Below are positions 42,403 through 42,483 of a stretch of DNA of 42,483 nucleotides, piece by piece. The position numbers and the translations under genes were made by a program. Source of the stretch: an uncultured Lachnospiraceae bacterium (lineage in GTDB: Bacteria > Bacillota > Clostridia > Lachnospirales > Lachnospiraceae). The stretch's first letter is position 1, and the number at the start of each line of letters is the position of its first letter. The stretch spans positions 1-42,483 of the forward strand of contig CADBRN010000073.1 in the NCBI GenBank assembly GCA_902797025.1, given 5' to 3'. Under the pieces are notes generated by a model. That model saw only the letters and a program-made list of their open reading frames with translations, was not told the origin of the DNA and searched no databases.

Positions 42403-42483
42403 GCGGAAGTGTCGGAATTGGCAGACGAGCAAGACTAAGGATCTTGTGTGAGCAATCACGTGTGAGTTCAAGTCTCATCTTCC
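42403..42483 (+). tRNA. tRNA-Leu (anticodon AAG), copy 2, cut by window end
   Basis: The 81 bases present are identical to the first 81 bases of copy 1, including the AAG anticodon loop and the long variable arm. Only the last three bases of the mature tRNA fall outside the window. Confidence 0.92.

Noticed and set aside
42169-42483. tRNA duplication as the scar or attachment site of an integrated element
   Set aside because: The two copies are only 234 bp apart start to start, each with its own promoter, and no integrase or cargo gene lies between; simple tandem duplication is enough.
1-42483. CRISPR array, insertion sequence, prophage or rRNA operon
   Set aside because: No regularly spaced repeats, transposase or integrase motifs, phage structural genes or rRNA sequence were seen anywhere in the window.

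Overview
The window looks like chromosomal DNA of an anaerobic, moderately GC-rich member of the Clostridia, most likely Lachnospiraceae. Supporting signs are strong AGGAGG ribosome-binding sites, a Trp-specific T-box leader on the trp operon, a four-subunit pyruvate:ferredoxin oxidoreductase, a group-B-type [FeFe] hydrogenase behind a Rex-like operator, an LTA-synthase-type enzyme and a DUF5662 protein. Almost all of it is housekeeping and central metabolism. I see no phage, transposon, CRISPR array or rRNA.

Layout. 1-1.7 kb: end of malQ and a sugar-ABC ATPase (MsmX/UgpC type), closed by a terminator. 1.8-5.5 kb: a compact unit of a LacI-family regulator, a leaderless protein joining a ParB-like segment to a BMP/PnrA-type ligand-binding domain, and a metallophosphoesterase overlapping it by 4 bp. 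5.6-8.6 kb: porGDAB. 8.6-10.6 kb: a LysR regulator and a DAHP synthase 9 bp apart. 10.6-11.3 kb (minus): an orphan, cysteine-free HypB-like GTPase. 11.5-15.2 kb: a two-domain PPK2 polyphosphate kinase and an LTA-synthase-like membrane sulfatase-fold protein. 15.2-21.5 kb: promoter, T-box and trpE-G-D-C-B-A, with no trpF. 21.5-24.7 kb (minus): pgi and an NSS-family sodium symporter. 24.9-26.5 kb: [FeFe] hydrogenase, convergent with an AlaX editing enzyme. 27.8-33.8 kb: ilvE, an Orn/Lys/Arg decarboxylase-fold enzyme, exoA, a GH13 debranching-enzyme homologue whose catalytic residues appear lost, and a DUF5662 gene. 33.8-42.1 kb: lysC, pyrH, frr, uppS, cdsA, dxr, rseP and a MATE transporter. 42.1 kb to the end: two identical tRNA-Leu(AAG) genes, each with its own promoter, the second cut by the window edge.

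How the parts fit. PorGDAB and the hydrogenase handle ferredoxin-linked pyruvate oxidation and hydrogen metabolism. DAHP synthase and the trp operon cover the entry and the end of tryptophan synthesis, apart from the TrpF step. The pyrH-frr-uppS-cdsA-dxr-rseP block is the conserved nucleotide/translation/envelope cluster of Firmicutes, here preceded by lysC rather than rpsB-tsf.

I did not find a clear new multi-gene defence or mobile system. The most unusual items are the LacI / ParB-BMP fusion / phosphoesterase unit, the GH13 pseudo-enzyme, the HypB homologue without its metal-binding cysteines, the trp operon without trpF, and the paired tRNA-Leu(AAG) genes.
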